A DNA stretch of 64,000 bases from an uncultured Collinsella sp. (GCA_937923795.1 CALDWI010000007.1:89869-153868); one strand, 5' to 3'; counted from the stretch's first letter, positions 48,828 through 58,308 are shown. Notes: generated by a model not told the origin, from the sequence alone. Numbers and translations: made by a program.

Positions 48828-49633
48828 AAGTTCTCTCCTTTTGTCACAGTCCACCATTGGCAAGGGTTCAGTATTTTAATCGCATGACGGGGGTCGACCC
48901 CGGCGTCAACTGCAGAGTTCATCAATATATCCACGAACGGCTCTTCGGAGCGATCGTGGCCGAGAAGGATGACGCCCAGACCGCGCAAGGCAAGGTCCTG
49001 CGCCACGTGGTAGCCGGCCTCTCCGGTCACAATAACATCTGCGCTGGCGGCGATGGCAAGCTCACCAAAATCGCCGAGGGAGCCGCCCAAGATGGCGACG
49101 GTGCGGCACGGGCGCTCGGCTTCGCCCCATACGCGCGGGTCGCTGCCATAGGCTATGGCGGCACAGTTGGCGAGATCGTGCAGGTTGCAGGCATCGTGGA
49201 GGGTCGCGAGTGCGCCCAGACCGGTGAGCTCAGGCTCGTCCACATGCTCCAACGAACTCACGGGCTCAGCGCCCAGCAACTCACTCAGGCGAACGCGCGC
49301 TTCGTGCGAGCGATCCAGGTTGGTGTGAAGCGAGATGATGCTCACGCCGCAACGAGCCGCCTCGTACAGCGCAGCACTGCACTGCGGACGCGCGGAATCG
49401 GCCGGGCAAAACGCCTCGGGCGCTTTGATATAGATGGGATGATGCGTCAGCAGCACGTTGGCGCCGGCCTCGAGAGCGCGGCGCACGTTGGCCTCGGTCG
49501 CGTCGAGTGCGCAGGCAACACCGGTGATCTTTGCAGCGGGATCTCCCACAGATAGCCCAACATGATCCCAGCCCTCGGCATTCGTCTTGGGATAGCGCGC
49601 CAGCAGCGCACGTTCAAGCTCGGCGACGATCAT
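48824..49633 (-). CDS. NIF3-family dinuclear metal protein
   Basis: 269 residues of the NIF3/YqfO family, hexameric proteins with two metal ions per subunit; some act as GTP cyclohydrolase-like enzymes but the role is mostly unknown. Ligand motifs: GWDHVGLSVGDP near 21, LLTHHPIYIKAP near 62 (HH), SLHTNLDR near 102 and TGEAGYHVAQDLA near 220 (H). The YqfO insertion domain is absent. Overlaps of 4 bp on both sides place it in a tight operon between the cysteine desulfurase and zinc-ribbon genes. Confidence 0.88.
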   Translation of the reverse strand: MIVAELERALLARYPKTNAEGWDHVGLSVGDPAAKITGVACALDATEANVRRALEAGANVLLTHHPIYIKAPEAFCPADSARPQCSAALYEAARCGVSIISLHTNLDRSHEARVRLSELLGAEPVSSLEHVDEPELTGLGALATLHDACNLHDLANCAAIAYGSDPRVWGEAERPCRTVAILGGSLGDFGELAIAASADVIVTGEAGYHVAQDLALRGLGVILLGHDRSEEPFVDILMNSAVDAGVDPRHAIKILNPCQWWTVTKGENL

Positions 49634-50808
49634 GCGGCACCTACGACCGAGAGCAGCGTCTGGGCAAACTCATCCAGGTCGGCAGGGTTCACGCGGTCAT
49701 CGAAGGAGATGCGCAGTGCACCCAGCGCCTGTTCGCGGCCAATACCCATGGCGCTGAGCACATGGCTGGGGTCCATGCTGCCGCTCGAGCAGGCAGAACC
49801 GGCCGAAACCTCAAAGCCGGCGGCGTCGAGCTTGATGATGAGCTCCTCGGAGTCCATGCCGTCAATGTAGATCGATACCATGCCGGGCAGACGGTCGGCA
49901 TGCGCATAGTCGCCCATGGTGGCGTGAATGCGCGGATGGGCCGTAAGCTTGGCGTAGAGCTTGTCGGAAAGGGCTTGCAGCTTCTCGCGCTCCTCGGCCA
50001 CATGGAGCGTCAGCGTGCGGGCGGCAGCGGCAAAGGCGAGCTGCGTGCGCAGATCCTGCGTGCCGGCGCGACGTCCGGCTTCCTGTCCGCCGCCAAAGAT
50101 GCGCGGGCGCAGCGGCGTGCGGTTCTTAAGATAGAGCGCGCCGGATGCCACGGGGCCGCCGATCTTGTGCGCGGCAACGGTCATAGCATCGACGCCCAGC
50201 TCGGTGACATCGAAGGGAATATGCAAGTAGCCTTGGATGGCATCGGTATGAAACAGGGCGCCGGCAGCATGTGCGGCGGCGGCCAGCTCGCGGATGGGCT
50301 GCACCACGCCGGTCTCGTTGTTGGCAACCATGATGCTCACGAGCGCCACGTCGTCGCCCAGCAGCTCGACAAGCGCGGCGGGTTCAATGTAGCCCATGCG
50401 GCAGGGCTGCACCAGGTCGACGGTAAAGCCGGCGGCACGCAGCAGCGGCAGGTTATCCAGAATCGAATCGTGCTCGATGGCAGATACGATCACGCGGTTG
50501 CGCTTGCGGTCGCGCTGACGGGCGCCCTCGGCAAGACCGAGCAGCGCCAGCTGGTTGGCTTCGGTGCCGCCGTTGGTCAGAACAATCTCGGACGGGCGGA
50601 CGCGTGCGCCAAAGCTATGGGCGATCTCGCGACGGGCAACCTCCAGGCGCGCGGCGGCCTTGCGGCCGAGCGAGTGCAGCGAGTTGGGGTTGACGCCTGC
50701 AAGCTCGCTGTCGTCATATTCGCGCTGCGCAAGGAGCGCCTCGGCGCGCATGGGCGTCGAGGCGGCGTAGTCAAGATTCACGGGTATGCGGTTTTGACCT
50801 GCGGTCAT
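49630..50808 (-). CDS. Cysteine desulfurase (NifS/IscS family)
   Basis: PLP enzyme releasing sulfur from cysteine for Fe-S clusters and tRNA thiolation. 392 residues: N-terminal VNLDYAASTPMRAEALLA, the PLP Lys215 in TVAAHKIGGPVAS, and the persulfide Cys340 in SAGSACSSGSMDPS. The short loop around Cys340 and SSGS motif are of the NifS/IscS (type I) kind. No scaffold gene or mnmA follows; the next gene is NIF3. Which Fe-S or tRNA pathway it serves cannot be told. Confidence 0.9.
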   Translation of the reverse strand: MTAGQNRIPVNLDYAASTPMRAEALLAQREYDDSELAGVNPNSLHSLGRKAAARLEVARREIAHSFGARVRPSEIVLTNGGTEANQLALLGLAEGARQRDRKRNRVIVSAIEHDSILDNLPLLRAAGFTVDLVQPCRMGYIEPAALVELLGDDVALVSIMVANNETGVVQPIRELAAAAHAAGALFHTDAIQGYLHIPFDVTELGVDAMTVAAHKIGGPVASGALYLKNRTPLRPRIFGGGQEAGRRAGTQDLRTQLAFAAAARTLTLHVAEEREKLQALSDKLYAKLTAHPRIHATMGDYAHADRLPGMVSIYIDGMDSEELIIKLDAAGFEVSAGSACSSGSMDPSHVLSAMGIGREQALGALRISFDDRVNPADLDEFAQTLLSVVGAA

Positions 50809-50814
50809 AAGGGT

Positions 50815-51486
50815 TTATGCCTCCTGTGCGGCCTCATTGCCCAGCTTCTGCAGCAGCGCAACCTCGGCGGCGGGATCTTCGGACTTAAATACGGCGGAGC
50901 CGGCCACGAGAACGTTGGCACCAGCCTTGACGACCTCGGCAATGTTCTTGGAAGAAATGCCACCGTCGACCTCGATCATGGGCGACACGCCGTGGCGCTC
51001 GCACATGGCCTTGAGCTCGTGCAGTTTGGCGATAGTGCCCGGGATAAAGCTCTGGCCGCCAAAGCCCGGGTCTACGCTCATGAGCAGCACCATATCGACG
51101 ACGTCGATGATGCTCTCGAGCACGCACACGGGGGTGGCGGGGTTGAGCACCACGCCTGCCTTGACGCCGCGCTGCTGCAGATGGGTGAGCGTGCGGTGCA
51201 GGTGCGTGGAAGCCTCGTAGTGGACGGTGATCATATCGGCACCGGCATCGGTGTACCAATCGACCGTCTCGTCGGGGTTCGACACCATCAGGTGCGCGTC
51301 GACCGGTACATCGGTGGAGCGCTTGACGGCCTTGAGGATGTCGACGCCAAAGGTGAGGTTGCGGGTAAAGTGACCGTCCATAACGTCGAAGTGCACGTAG
51401 TCGGCACCGGCGATCTTGTCGAGCTCGCCCTTGAGGTTGGCCATATCGGCCGAAAGGACGGACGGAGCGATTTTGATGGAACCCAT
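50815..51486 (-). CDS. rpe: Ribulose-phosphate 3-epimerase
   Basis: Pentose-phosphate enzyme. The 223-residue TIM barrel has IKIAPSVLSADMANL-like start (SIKIAPSVLSADMANLKG), the metal-binding HFDVMDGHFTRNLTFG near 33-48, VDAHLMVSNPD near 65, MSVDPGFGGQSFIP near 138 and IEVDGGISSKN near 174. All catalytic Asp and His residues of the family are present. It is located between the cysteine desulfurase and gpsA genes, spacing 6 and 18 bp. Confidence 0.95.
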   Translation of the reverse strand: MGSIKIAPSVLSADMANLKGELDKIAGADYVHFDVMDGHFTRNLTFGVDILKAVKRSTDVPVDAHLMVSNPDETVDWYTDAGADMITVHYEASTHLHRTLTHLQQRGVKAGVVLNPATPVCVLESIIDVVDMVLLMSVDPGFGGQSFIPGTIAKLHELKAMCERHGVSPMIEVDGGISSKNIAEVVKAGANVLVAGSAVFKSEDPAAEVALLQKLGNEAAQEA

Positions 51487-51504
51487 GGTAGAAGCCTTTC
51501 TGCG

Positions 51505-52512
51505 CTAGTCGGTGAGTCCGTAGAACTCTTGAGAAGGGACGCGATCGGTAAGAATCTCGAGCGCCCTATCCAAAGTAACACCGTTGTAGAGCGTTTGCTC
51601 CACGGCAAAGGTGAGCGGAATGTCTACGCCCAGTGAACGGGCAAGTTCGCTGACGCTGCGGGCCGCGACGGCGCCCTCGACAACCATATGCGTGCGCTCC
51701 TGATACTCGTCGAGCGACACGCCGTGGGCAAACTCGTAGCCAAAGGTGCGGTTGCGCGAATGCTCCGAGGTGCAGGTGGCGATGAGGTCACCCATGCCGG
51801 CAAGTCCCATGCAGGTCATAGCCTGCCCGCCGCGGGCATGCACCAGACGGCTGATCTCGGCCAGGCCGCGCGTCATGATAAGGGCGAGCGTGTTGTCGCC
51901 CGCACCGGTACCGGCGGAGATGCCACACACGATCGCGATGACATTTTTCATGGCGCCGCAAACCTCGACGCCGGTCATGTCCTGTGACAGGTAGATGCGG
52001 AAGGCCGTGGACAGGAGCAGGTCCTTAAAGGTCTCCCCTATCTGCGGATCTTCGCTGGCGATGACGGCGGCAGAAAGTCCACCGCGGCAGATTTCCTCAG
52101 CATGGTTGGGGCCCGAGAGCGCCGCCACGCGCGACTCGTTGCCGATCTCGCTGGCGATGACCTCGCTCATGAGCAGGCCAGACTCGGGCTCAATGCCCTT
52201 GGTGAGGCAGAGCACCGGGGTGCCGGCGGCGATGAAGAGTGCTGCCTGATGACATACGCTGCGCAGGTGTGTGGAGGGCACGGCAAAGATAATGGAGTCG
52301 GCGCCGTCGAGCGCCTGCGACAGGTCCGTGGTGGCGACAACGTTGCCGGGCAGCTCGTAGTCCACCAGATACCGGGGATTGCGGTGCTCGCCATTGATGC
52401 CGGCGGCCGTCTGCTCGCTATGGGCCCACATGGTCACGCGCTCGGCTCGCGCTGCAGCAAGGCCCGCGACGGCGGTTCCCCAGGAGCCGGAGCCAATCAG
52501 CGCAACATTCAT
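51505..52512 (-). CDS. gpsA: Glycerol-3-phosphate dehydrogenase [NAD(P)+]
   Basis: Makes sn-glycerol-3-phosphate for phospholipids. The 335-residue product has the Rossmann motif GSGSWGTAVAGLAA at 7-20, TKGIEPESGLLMSEV near 105, SGPNHAEEICRG near 135 and the catalytic CGAMKNVIAIVCGISAG (Lys near 187). plsY lies directly upstream (9 bp), so two enzymes of the same lipid pathway are co-transcribed; plsC and two PgsA-type enzymes elsewhere in the window continue it. Confidence 0.95.
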   Translation of the reverse strand: MNVALIGSGSWGTAVAGLAAARAERVTMWAHSEQTAAGINGEHRNPRYLVDYELPGNVVATTDLSQALDGADSIIFAVPSTHLRSVCHQAALFIAAGTPVLCLTKGIEPESGLLMSEVIASEIGNESRVAALSGPNHAEEICRGGLSAAVIASEDPQIGETFKDLLLSTAFRIYLSQDMTGVEVCGAMKNVIAIVCGISAGTGAGDNTLALIMTRGLAEISRLVHARGGQAMTCMGLAGMGDLIATCTSEHSRNRTFGYEFAHGVSLDEYQERTHMVVEGAVAARSVSELARSLGVDIPLTFAVEQTLYNGVTLDRALEILTDRVPSQEFYGLTD

Positions 52513-52521
52513 GACTCTCTC

Positions 52522-53205
52522 CTACTTATCGTCGGGCTCGGTGACGCGCTTGGTAAACGAGAACTTGGACTCCTTACCCGTCATGAGCTTTTTGATGTTC
52601 GCACGATGGGCCCACACCACAGTAATGCCGATCAGCGCCATGCAAAACTTAAGTCCGAGGCTGCTGTACGGAAAGACCGCGCAGGCAGCGATGGGAAGAC
52701 CGATGGCCGCGGCAAGCGAGCCCACCGACACAAACTTGGTGATGGCGACGGCCACGATAAACATGCCCAGCAGCGACAGGCCAATAGGCCAGTACCAGGC
52801 GAGGATGACGCCCAGACCAACTGCGATGCCCTTGCCGCCATGGAAGTTGAGGTAGGGCGAGAAGATATGGCCCCACACGGCTGCCAGGCAGATGACGCCG
52901 AGCATCCAGTCGCCGGCGGCACCGGGGGCCATAATGCTCACGGGGAAGCCATAGCCCAAGTCGGCAATGAGCGGACGCGCGATAAGGACGCAGATGGCGC
53001 CCTTAAGGCAGTCGAGCAGCAGCGTGAGCGCGGCCACCTTGGGGCCGGCCACGCGCAGGGCGTTGGTGGTGCCGATGTTGCCGGAGCCCGCCTTACGAAT
53101 GTCCGTGTGGTTGAACACGCGGCCCAGGATCAGACCAAACGGAATCGCCCCGATAAAGAACGAGACCACGGCGCAGATGGCGGTCAGAAGAATCGGATTA
53201 TGCAT
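52522..53205 (-). CDS. plsY: Acyl-phosphate--glycerol-3-phosphate acyltransferase PlsY
   Basis: First acylation of glycerol-3-phosphate, using acyl-phosphate. The 227-residue membrane protein has the three PlsY loops: SGNIGTTNALRVAGPK (acyl-phosphate/Ser-Asn motif, near 40), the glycine-rich HGGKGIAVGLGVI near 113, and a C-terminal loop. Five to six helices. The ATG at 53205 overlaps the end of der by 8 bp; AAGGAGC precedes it. The order der - plsY - gpsA is common in Gram-positives. Confidence 0.94.
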   Translation of the reverse strand: MHNPILLTAICAVVSFFIGAIPFGLILGRVFNHTDIRKAGSGNIGTTNALRVAGPKVAALTLLLDCLKGAICVLIARPLIADLGYGFPVSIMAPGAAGDWMLGVICLAAVWGHIFSPYLNFHGGKGIAVGLGVILAWYWPIGLSLLGMFIVAVAITKFVSVGSLAAAIGLPIAACAVFPYSSLGLKFCMALIGITVVWAHRANIKKLMTGKESKFSFTKRVTEPDDK

Positions 53206-54532
53206 CCTTTTGCTCCTTCTTCCTAAAGAAGAGTCGAATGGGCGTGCCGGCAAAGTCGAAGGTCGAGCGCATGCGGTTCTCCACGTAGCGCTGGTAGGTG
53301 TCGTTGACCAGGTCACTGTGGTTGACGAAGAACGTGAACGTCGGCGGGTTGACGCCCGTCTGGGTCACGTAGTGCATGCGCAGGCGGCGCTTGCCGTCCA
53401 CCACGGTATGACCGAACTCGCGCAGGTCGGTGAGGAACGTGTTGAGGCGTGAGGTACTGATCTTTTGCGAGCGCGTCTTTTCGGCCGCGTCGACCATCGA
53501 CCAGATCTTCTCGACGCTACGGCCGGTCAGGGCTGAGATGCGCAGGTACTGAGCCCAGGGAGCCATGACGCCCAGACGGCGGTCGACGGTCTCCATGCAG
53601 GCCTCGCGCTTGCGGTCATCGTCGAGCAGGTCCCACTTGTTGAGCAGCACCACGATGGCGCAGCCGCGCTCGATGGCAAGACCCATGACCTTCTGGTCCT
53701 GCTCGGTAACGCCCACGGAGGCGTCGACGACGAGCAGCGCCACGTCGGCGCGATCGATGGCGCGCAGGCCGCGGACCATCGAGTAGTACTCGATGTTCTC
53801 GTACACAGTGCTTTTCTTGCGAATACCCGCGGTGTCGACCATACGGTAGTGCTTGCCGTTGCGCTCGACGACGGTATCGATGGCGTCGCGCGTCGTGCCG
53901 GCAATGTTGGACACGATAGAGCGGTCGGCGCCCAGGATGCGGTTGAACAGCGAGGACTTACCGGCGTTGGGGCGGCCGATGATGGCGACGTTCAGCGCAT
54001 CGGGGAACTCGTCGGCGATCTCGTCCTCCTCCTCGGGCAACAGGGCCACGATATCGTCGAGCAGGTCGCCCGTGCCATGACCATGCAGGGCCGAGAGCGG
54101 CGTGGGCTCACCGATGCCAAGCGAATAGAACTCCCAGATGCTGTCGTTTTCGCGATCGGGGTTGTCGAGCTTATTCACCAGCAGAAAGACCGGCTTGTCG
54201 CAGCGCTTGAGCATACGGGCGACCGACTCGTCCTCCTCGGTGACGCCGGTGCGGCCGTCGACCACAAACAGGATGACGGCGGCTTCCTCGGCGGCGGCGA
54301 GGGCCTGGTCGCGGATGGACGTGGCAAAGACATCGTCGCTCTTGAGCGGCTCGATACCGCCCGTGTCGACGATGGTGAACTCGCGGCCGTTCCAATCTGC
54401 CGTGTGGTATGAGCGGTCGCGTGTGACGCCGCGGGACTCATGAACGATGGCGTCCGAGGTCTGGGCCAGGCGGTTAACGAGCGTGGACTTGCCCACGTTG
54501 GGGCGTCCGACGACGGCGACGATAGGTTTCAT
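53198..54532 (-). CDS. der: GTPase Der (EngA)
   Basis: Essential double-GTPase for 50S ribosome assembly. The 444-residue product has two G domains: GRPNVGKSTLVNRLA (9-23), DTGGIE, NKLDNPD; and GRPNAGKSSLFNRILG (about 184), DTAGIRKK, NKWDLLD; then a C-terminal KH-like domain (RRLRMHYVTQTGVNPPTFTF in part). The ATG at 54532 follows AAAGGAGAGC. It sits between the DUF512 gene and plsY, a conserved order. Confidence 0.96.
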   Translation of the reverse strand: MKPIVAVVGRPNVGKSTLVNRLAQTSDAIVHESRGVTRDRSYHTADWNGREFTIVDTGGIEPLKSDDVFATSIRDQALAAAEEAAVILFVVDGRTGVTEEDESVARMLKRCDKPVFLLVNKLDNPDRENDSIWEFYSLGIGEPTPLSALHGHGTGDLLDDIVALLPEEEDEIADEFPDALNVAIIGRPNAGKSSLFNRILGADRSIVSNIAGTTRDAIDTVVERNGKHYRMVDTAGIRKKSTVYENIEYYSMVRGLRAIDRADVALLVVDASVGVTEQDQKVMGLAIERGCAIVVLLNKWDLLDDDRKREACMETVDRRLGVMAPWAQYLRISALTGRSVEKIWSMVDAAEKTRSQKISTSRLNTFLTDLREFGHTVVDGKRRLRMHYVTQTGVNPPTFTFFVNHSDLVNDTYQRYVENRMRSTFDFAGTPIRLFFRKKEQKDA

Positions 54533-54542
54533 CTGCTCTCCT

Positions 54543-55985
54543 TTAATGGGTAGGGTCAGTGGAAGTGTTAGAATCTGCGGGCACAATGCCAAGGATGCGC
54601 TCCAGGGTATCGAGCAGCTCATGCGGCATGGTCGACACCACATGAACCTCAGCGCCGCGACTGGTAAGGCTTGCGAGTAAATCGTCACGATGATACTCGT
54701 CAAGCGTCATGCCGTCAGCGTTGAACATGAGCTTAGGCACAAAGAGCATAACACCCGACAGATCTTGGGGCAGCTGCTCTAGAATGTCACACGCGACGAT
54801 GAGGCCGGTCACGTCCACGTTGCCGCCAAAGTAGCGGTTCTTGATGGCTGTGACGGTGCCGCCGAGACCATGCGGCGACTCCACAAAGCGCGCCACGGTG
54901 TCGCGCGCGCTGGCGCCCGAGAGACACAGCAGGTGCTGGTTGCGCTCGGCGATGCCAACGCGGACGCGGGCCAGACGCTCGGCGTCGGCGGCAAGCACGT
55001 CGTCGGTCTCGTCCAGATATGAGCGGATCATGCCAATGCCGTCGTAGTACTGCGGGTACCCGTCGTAAAAGTCTGCCTCGGGCGGATCGATGCCGGCGTC
55101 CAGATAGAACTCGTCGCTCATCTGGAAGGTGTGGCGGCCAAAGCGCTCATAGGCGCGGTCCTGGAACGGTCGGATCATGGCAATGGTCTCGCGCGCTAGC
55201 TCGGGCTTGTCGCTGTAGGACCAGCTAAAACGGTTCTGATGCTTGGTAAAACCGAGCGGCACGATGCCCAGGCTTGTGATTTGCTCGTGCTCCTCGCAAA
55301 AGCGCAGGGTCTTTTCCAGCTCCTCGCCGTCGTTCATACCGGGGCACAACACGATTTGCGCGTGAATCTCGATGCCGGCGGCCATGATGGCCTCGAGTAC
55401 GTCCATGCCGCGCTGGGCGTTGCGGCCCATCATGCGGCGGCGGACGTCGGGGCTTACGGCATGGACTGACACGTTCATGGGGCTCATGTTGCGCTGGATG
55501 ACGTTTTGCACGTCCTCGTCGGTGAGGTTCGTGAGCGTGACGAAGTTGCCCTGCAAAAAGCTTAGGCGATAGTCGTCGTCGCGAATATAGAGCGTGGAGC
55601 GGCCGCCCTTGGGGAGCATCGTCATAAAGCAAAATACGCAGGCGTTCACACAGGTGCGCATACCATCGAAGATGGGGCCATCGAATTCAAGGCCCCAGTC
55701 CTCTCCCGGGAAGCGGTCGAGCTCGACGGGGGTGACGCTGTTGTCGCGCGGGTCGAAAACCTCGAGGTCGACGGTGTCGTCGTCGGCCTCCCAGAGCCAC
55801 ACGATCATGTCGGTGAGCGCCTCACCGTTGACCGTGAGCACGCGCATGCCCGGCTCGATACCCACATCCCACGCGGGCGATTCGGGACGCACGTTCTTTA
55901 CGAGCGCGCCCTCACCCGGCTCGGGGTCGCGGCTGCGCCCGTAATCGGCCACCTCGGCGGCGTATGCGGGTACGGTCTGGTCCAT
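54543..55985 (-). CDS. DUF512 radical-SAM-like protein with PDZ domain
   Basis: 480 residues: an N-terminal PDZ-like segment (VKNVRPESPAWDVGIEPGMR, near 30-50), a radical-SAM-type domain with CVNACVFC (C-x3-C-x2-C, near 112-119) and FCFMTMLPKGGRSTLYIRDD, and a C-terminal DUF512 domain. The family is widespread in anaerobic Gram-positives and nearly always neighbours der, as here (10 bp), so a link to ribosome assembly or translation is plausible, but no reaction is established. The ATG at 55985 lies 2 bp after the ispH stop. Confidence 0.88.
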   Translation of the reverse strand: MDQTVPAYAAEVADYGRSRDPEPGEGALVKNVRPESPAWDVGIEPGMRVLTVNGEALTDMIVWLWEADDDTVDLEVFDPRDNSVTPVELDRFPGEDWGLEFDGPIFDGMRTCVNACVFCFMTMLPKGGRSTLYIRDDDYRLSFLQGNFVTLTNLTDEDVQNVIQRNMSPMNVSVHAVSPDVRRRMMGRNAQRGMDVLEAIMAAGIEIHAQIVLCPGMNDGEELEKTLRFCEEHEQITSLGIVPLGFTKHQNRFSWSYSDKPELARETIAMIRPFQDRAYERFGRHTFQMSDEFYLDAGIDPPEADFYDGYPQYYDGIGMIRSYLDETDDVLAADAERLARVRVGIAERNQHLLCLSGASARDTVARFVESPHGLGGTVTAIKNRYFGGNVDVTGLIVACDILEQLPQDLSGVMLFVPKLMFNADGMTLDEYHRDDLLASLTSRGAEVHVVSTMPHELLDTLERILGIVPADSNTSTDPTH

Positions 55986-55987
55986 GA

Positions 55988-56887
55988 TTAGCGGCAAAGC
56001 TCCTTGATGCGCTCGACGGCGCGCTCGATGTGTTCTTGCGGGGTGGAGGCTCCGGCGGTGATGCCGATGTGGTGAGCGTCGGTAAACCAAGCGGTCTCAA
56101 GCTCTGAAGCTTCCTCGATGTGATGCGTGCGCTCGCAGGCGTCTGCGCAAATTTGCGCCAGGCGGCGGGTGTTGCCCGAGTTCTTGCCACCCACGACGAC
56201 CATGCAGTCGCAGCGGTTGGCAAGTGTGGCTGCTGCCTGTTGACGCTCACTCGTGGCGGCGCAGATGGTGTTGATCACACGCAACTCCTGCACGCGCGGG
56301 GTGATAGCGGCCACGACTTCGGCGAGGTTCTGCGCGGTCTGAGTGGTCTGCACAACGAGGCCCACCTTGCCCTTGAGCGACAGGGCATCGGCGTCGGCGG
56401 CACAGCTCACGACCTGCGCATCATTGCCGGCGTGGCCCAGAATGCCCTCGACCTCGGGGTGGCCTGGCTCGCCCACGACGATCACGCGGTAGCCCTCGCG
56501 CACCAGGCGCTCGGCTGCCACATGGACCTTCTTCACGTAGGGGCAGGTGGCGTCGACCACGGTAAGGTCGCGCTTGCGGGCAGCATCGATTACCTGCGGC
56601 ACCACGCCGTGGGCGCGGATGATCACGGTGCCGGTTGCGGCGTCGTCCAAGGTGTCGGCCAGACCGACGCCTGCCTCAGCAAGCTCGCGCACCACGATGG
56701 GGTTATGGATGAGCGGCCCCAAGGTGTGAACTTGAGTGCACTCCTCTGCCTGCGGCGCAGCGGCCAGCGCCATATCGAGCGCACGCTGTACGCCGTAGCA
56801 AGTGCCGGCGTGGGCGGCGATCTCGATGGTAGGCGCGGTTGCCTGGCCGGACACAGTCGCGGTGGTGTTCGTCACGTTCTCGCTCAT
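55988..56887 (-). CDS. ispH: 4-hydroxy-3-methylbut-2-enyl diphosphate reductase
   Basis: Last enzyme of the MEP isoprenoid pathway; uses a [4Fe-4S] cluster held by three cysteines, seen in AGTCYGVQRA (Cys30), VDATCPYVKKVH (near 114) and INTICAATSERQ (near 205). The catalytic Glu lies in the conserved TTQTAQNL region. 299 residues from ATG 56887; the N-terminus is about 20 residues longer than in E. coli, with a Thr-rich stretch. It is flanked by plsC and the DUF512 gene with 2-bp gaps. Confidence 0.94.
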   Translation of the reverse strand: MSENVTNTTATVSGQATAPTIEIAAHAGTCYGVQRALDMALAAAPQAEECTQVHTLGPLIHNPIVVRELAEAGVGLADTLDDAATGTVIIRAHGVVPQVIDAARKRDLTVVDATCPYVKKVHVAAERLVREGYRVIVVGEPGHPEVEGILGHAGNDAQVVSCAADADALSLKGKVGLVVQTTQTAQNLAEVVAAITPRVQELRVINTICAATSERQQAAATLANRCDCMVVVGGKNSGNTRRLAQICADACERTHHIEEASELETAWFTDAHHIGITAGASTPQEHIERAVERIKELCR

Positions 56888-56889
56888 GG

Positions 56890-57618
56890 CTAGAACCTGC
56901 CCGGATGCTCGGCGCACAGCTCGTCTCGCATGGCGTAGACGCGGTTCATGGCCTCGGACTCAAACCATTCCAGGCGCTCCGTGCGCTTAAGCCCAGCCGG
57001 TGCGTCGGAAAGCGAGACGGCCTTGCCGGCGCGGATCCAGCACTTCTTGGGACGCATGATCTTTTTGCCCGAGGGCGTGATGTCGGACCAGCCGCAGATG
57101 GCGAGCGGGTTAACGGGCGCCTTGCCCATCTGAGCGATGAGCGCAAAACCGCCGTGGACCTCGGGCTTGATCTCGCGCGAGCGGATGCGCGTGCCCTCGG
57201 GGAAGATCAGAACGTCCTCGCCGCGCTGCAGCGCATGCTGGGCGGCGCGCAGGCACTTCATATCGGCAGTACCACGCTCCACGGGGATGCCGCCTACGCG
57301 GCTAAAGGCCCAGCGCACAATCTTGCTCTTGGCGAACTCGGACTTAAAGATGGGACGAATGCGGCGGCCCCCAAAGAACAGCGCCGTCTCCACGGCCAAG
57401 AGCTCAGCCATCGAGGTGTGGTTGCAGATGACCACGCTGCCGCGGCCTTCCTGGCGCTCAAACAGCAGATCGGCGTCCTCGACCTTCCAGCGCCACATGA
57501 GCTTGGAGAAAGCCCAAAGGATTGCCATGACCACGAAGACGGTGCCGCGGATGAGCGCGGGAAACTCGGCATACGGGGCGTTGTAATAGTCCTCGGGCGT
57601 CTGCTTAAACAGGCGCAT
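56890..57618 (-). CDS. plsC: 1-acyl-sn-glycerol-3-phosphate acyltransferase PlsC family
   Basis: Second acylation in phosphatidate synthesis. 242 residues: a membrane-associated helix (GTVFVVMAILWAFSKLMW), the catalytic box NHTSMAELLAV near 90, GGIPVERG near 130 and FPEGTRIRS near 158. The usual NHxSxxD motif has Glu in place of the final Asp (NHTSMAE); the spacing is right but the residue is unusual. The ATG is 3 bp after the cmk stop. The enzyme may still be active; or the change may mark another acyl acceptor. Confidence 0.85.
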   Translation of the reverse strand: MRLFKQTPEDYYNAPYAEFPALIRGTVFVVMAILWAFSKLMWRWKVEDADLLFERQEGRGSVVICNHTSMAELLAVETALFFGGRRIRPIFKSEFAKSKIVRWAFSRVGGIPVERGTADMKCLRAAQHALQRGEDVLIFPEGTRIRSREIKPEVHGGFALIAQMGKAPVNPLAICGWSDITPSGKKIMRPKKCWIRAGKAVSLSDAPAGLKRTERLEWFESEAMNRVYAMRDELCAEHPGRF

Positions 57619-57621
57619 GGG

Positions 57622-58308
57622 CTACCTCCTTTGGTTGATGAGGTCCTCGATTATCGAGACGACCTCATCGATGGTGTGGGCGGTGGAGTCAACGTGCACG
57701 GCGTCCTCGGCGGGCACGAGTGGGGCGACCTCGCGGCTGCTGTCGAGCTTGTCGCGCTGCTTAAGGGCGTCGAGGGTCTCGTCGACCTCGGCCTCGAGCT
57801 GCTCGGACGTGAGCGGCTGGGCGTCGTTTTGGTGACGCTGCAGCACGCGGCGGCGGGCGCGCTCGCGCGGGTCGGCGGTCAGGAAGACCTTGACTTGCGC
57901 GTTAGGGAACACGACGGTGCCGATGTCGCGACCCTCGGCCACGATATCGCGGTCCTCGGCGGCGCGGCGCTGATGGATGAGCATGGCGGCGCGCACGCCC
58001 GGATAGGCCGAGACCTTGGAGACGTTGGCGTCCACCTGTGGGGTGCGGATGGCGGCCGAAGCGTCCTGGCCGTCAATGGTCAGGCGCGTATCCTCGCCGG
58101 TGCCGTTGGTAAAGCGAATTTCGATCTGCTCGGCGAGGGCGTCGATTGCCGCCTCGTCGTCCAGATCGATGCCGCGGTCGAGCGCGGCGAAGGTGACGGC
58201 GCGATACATGGCGCCCGTGTCGAGCTTGTTAAAGCCCAGCTGGCGGGCGATCTCCTTGGCGATGGTGGACTTGCCGGAACCGGCGGGGCCGTCGATGGCG
58301 ACGATCAT
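57622..58308 (-). CDS. cmk: Cytidylate kinase
   Basis: Phosphorylates CMP and dCMP. 228 residues with P-loop DGPAGSGKSTIAKEIA at 5-20, the nucleotide-binding LDTGAMYRAVTFAALD near 33-48, AEGRDIGTVVFPNAQVK near 124 and the lid region LTADPRERARRR near 144. Start at 58308 (ATG, with AAAGGAAG upstream). It sits between rluB and plsC; cmk next to plsC and ispH is a familiar arrangement in Clostridia and Coriobacteria. Confidence 0.95.
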   Translation of the reverse strand: MIVAIDGPAGSGKSTIAKEIARQLGFNKLDTGAMYRAVTFAALDRGIDLDDEAAIDALAEQIEIRFTNGTGEDTRLTIDGQDASAAIRTPQVDANVSKVSAYPGVRAAMLIHQRRAAEDRDIVAEGRDIGTVVFPNAQVKVFLTADPRERARRRVLQRHQNDAQPLTSEQLEAEVDETLDALKQRDKLDSSREVAPLVPAEDAVHVDSTAHTIDEVVSIIEDLINQRR

